A stretch of DNA of 5,896 nt from Phycisphaerales bacterium (lineage in GTDB: Bacteria > Planctomycetota > Phycisphaerae > Tepidisphaerales > Tepidisphaeraceae): contig JAQGHH010000297.1 of the NCBI GenBank assembly GCA_028288945.1, positions 1-5,896 on the forward strand. The letters are read 5' to 3'. The stretch's first letter is position 1; the number at the start of each line of letters is the position of its first letter. Under the pieces are notes generated by a model that ran no database searches, was not told the origin of the DNA, and saw only the letters and a program-made list of their open reading frames with translations. Positions 5,888-5,896 of this stretch are shown one piece after another. The translations under genes were made by a program, and so were the position numbers.

Positions 5888-5896
5888 ACGCGGAAG

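Overview
The window is a compact, high-GC bacterial segment in which every gene I can support lies on the minus strand. Read in the direction of transcription (from high to low coordinates) it holds four genes. These are a small glycine-zipper protein resembling general stress protein 17M (YflT) (5839-5291), a signal-less DsbA/thioredoxin-fold oxidoreductase (4987-4445), an RND-pump membrane fusion (adaptor) protein (4255-3041), and an RND inner-membrane transporter (3041 to the window edge) whose last few dozen residues are cut off. The organism must be diderm, because the adaptor carries a lipoprotein-type leader and a TolC-docking hairpin motif. The high GC, GTG starts, polypyrimidine intergenic spacer with a degenerate TYTCARA heptamer repeat, and the stress-protein type suggest Planctomycetota or a similar environmental lineage. 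That placement is an impression from style and not a proven assignment.

1-4255: a two-gene tripartite efflux operon. The adaptor stop and transporter start overlap as TAGTG, with a strong Shine-Dalgarno inside the adaptor's 3' end, so the two are translationally coupled. Both proteins most resemble the MdtA and MdtB/MdtC branch of the RND family. The proton-relay residues (two Asp in TM4, Lys in TM10, Arg in TM11) are all present, and the reading frame is free of stops throughout the window. No TolC-type outer membrane channel or regulator gene is in view.

4256-4444: an AT-richer 189-bp gap that looks like the control region of the efflux operon. It contains two identical palindromic cores (ATTGnnCAAT) exactly 20 bp apart, just upstream of a candidate -35/-10 pair, all enclosed by a 9-bp inverted repeat (TCACCAATT/AATTGGTGA). 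This is the most interesting regulatory signal in the window.

4445-5896: the DsbA-like gene, a repeat-bearing spacer of about 300 bp (4988-5290), and the glycine-zipper gene with a good ribosome binding site and a weak candidate promoter.

I see no mobile element, CRISPR array, RNA gene or clear new system. The genes belong to known families. The most useful points are the correct frame of the transporter (hidden behind a longer out-of-frame open frame), the operator-like region and the heptamer repeats.
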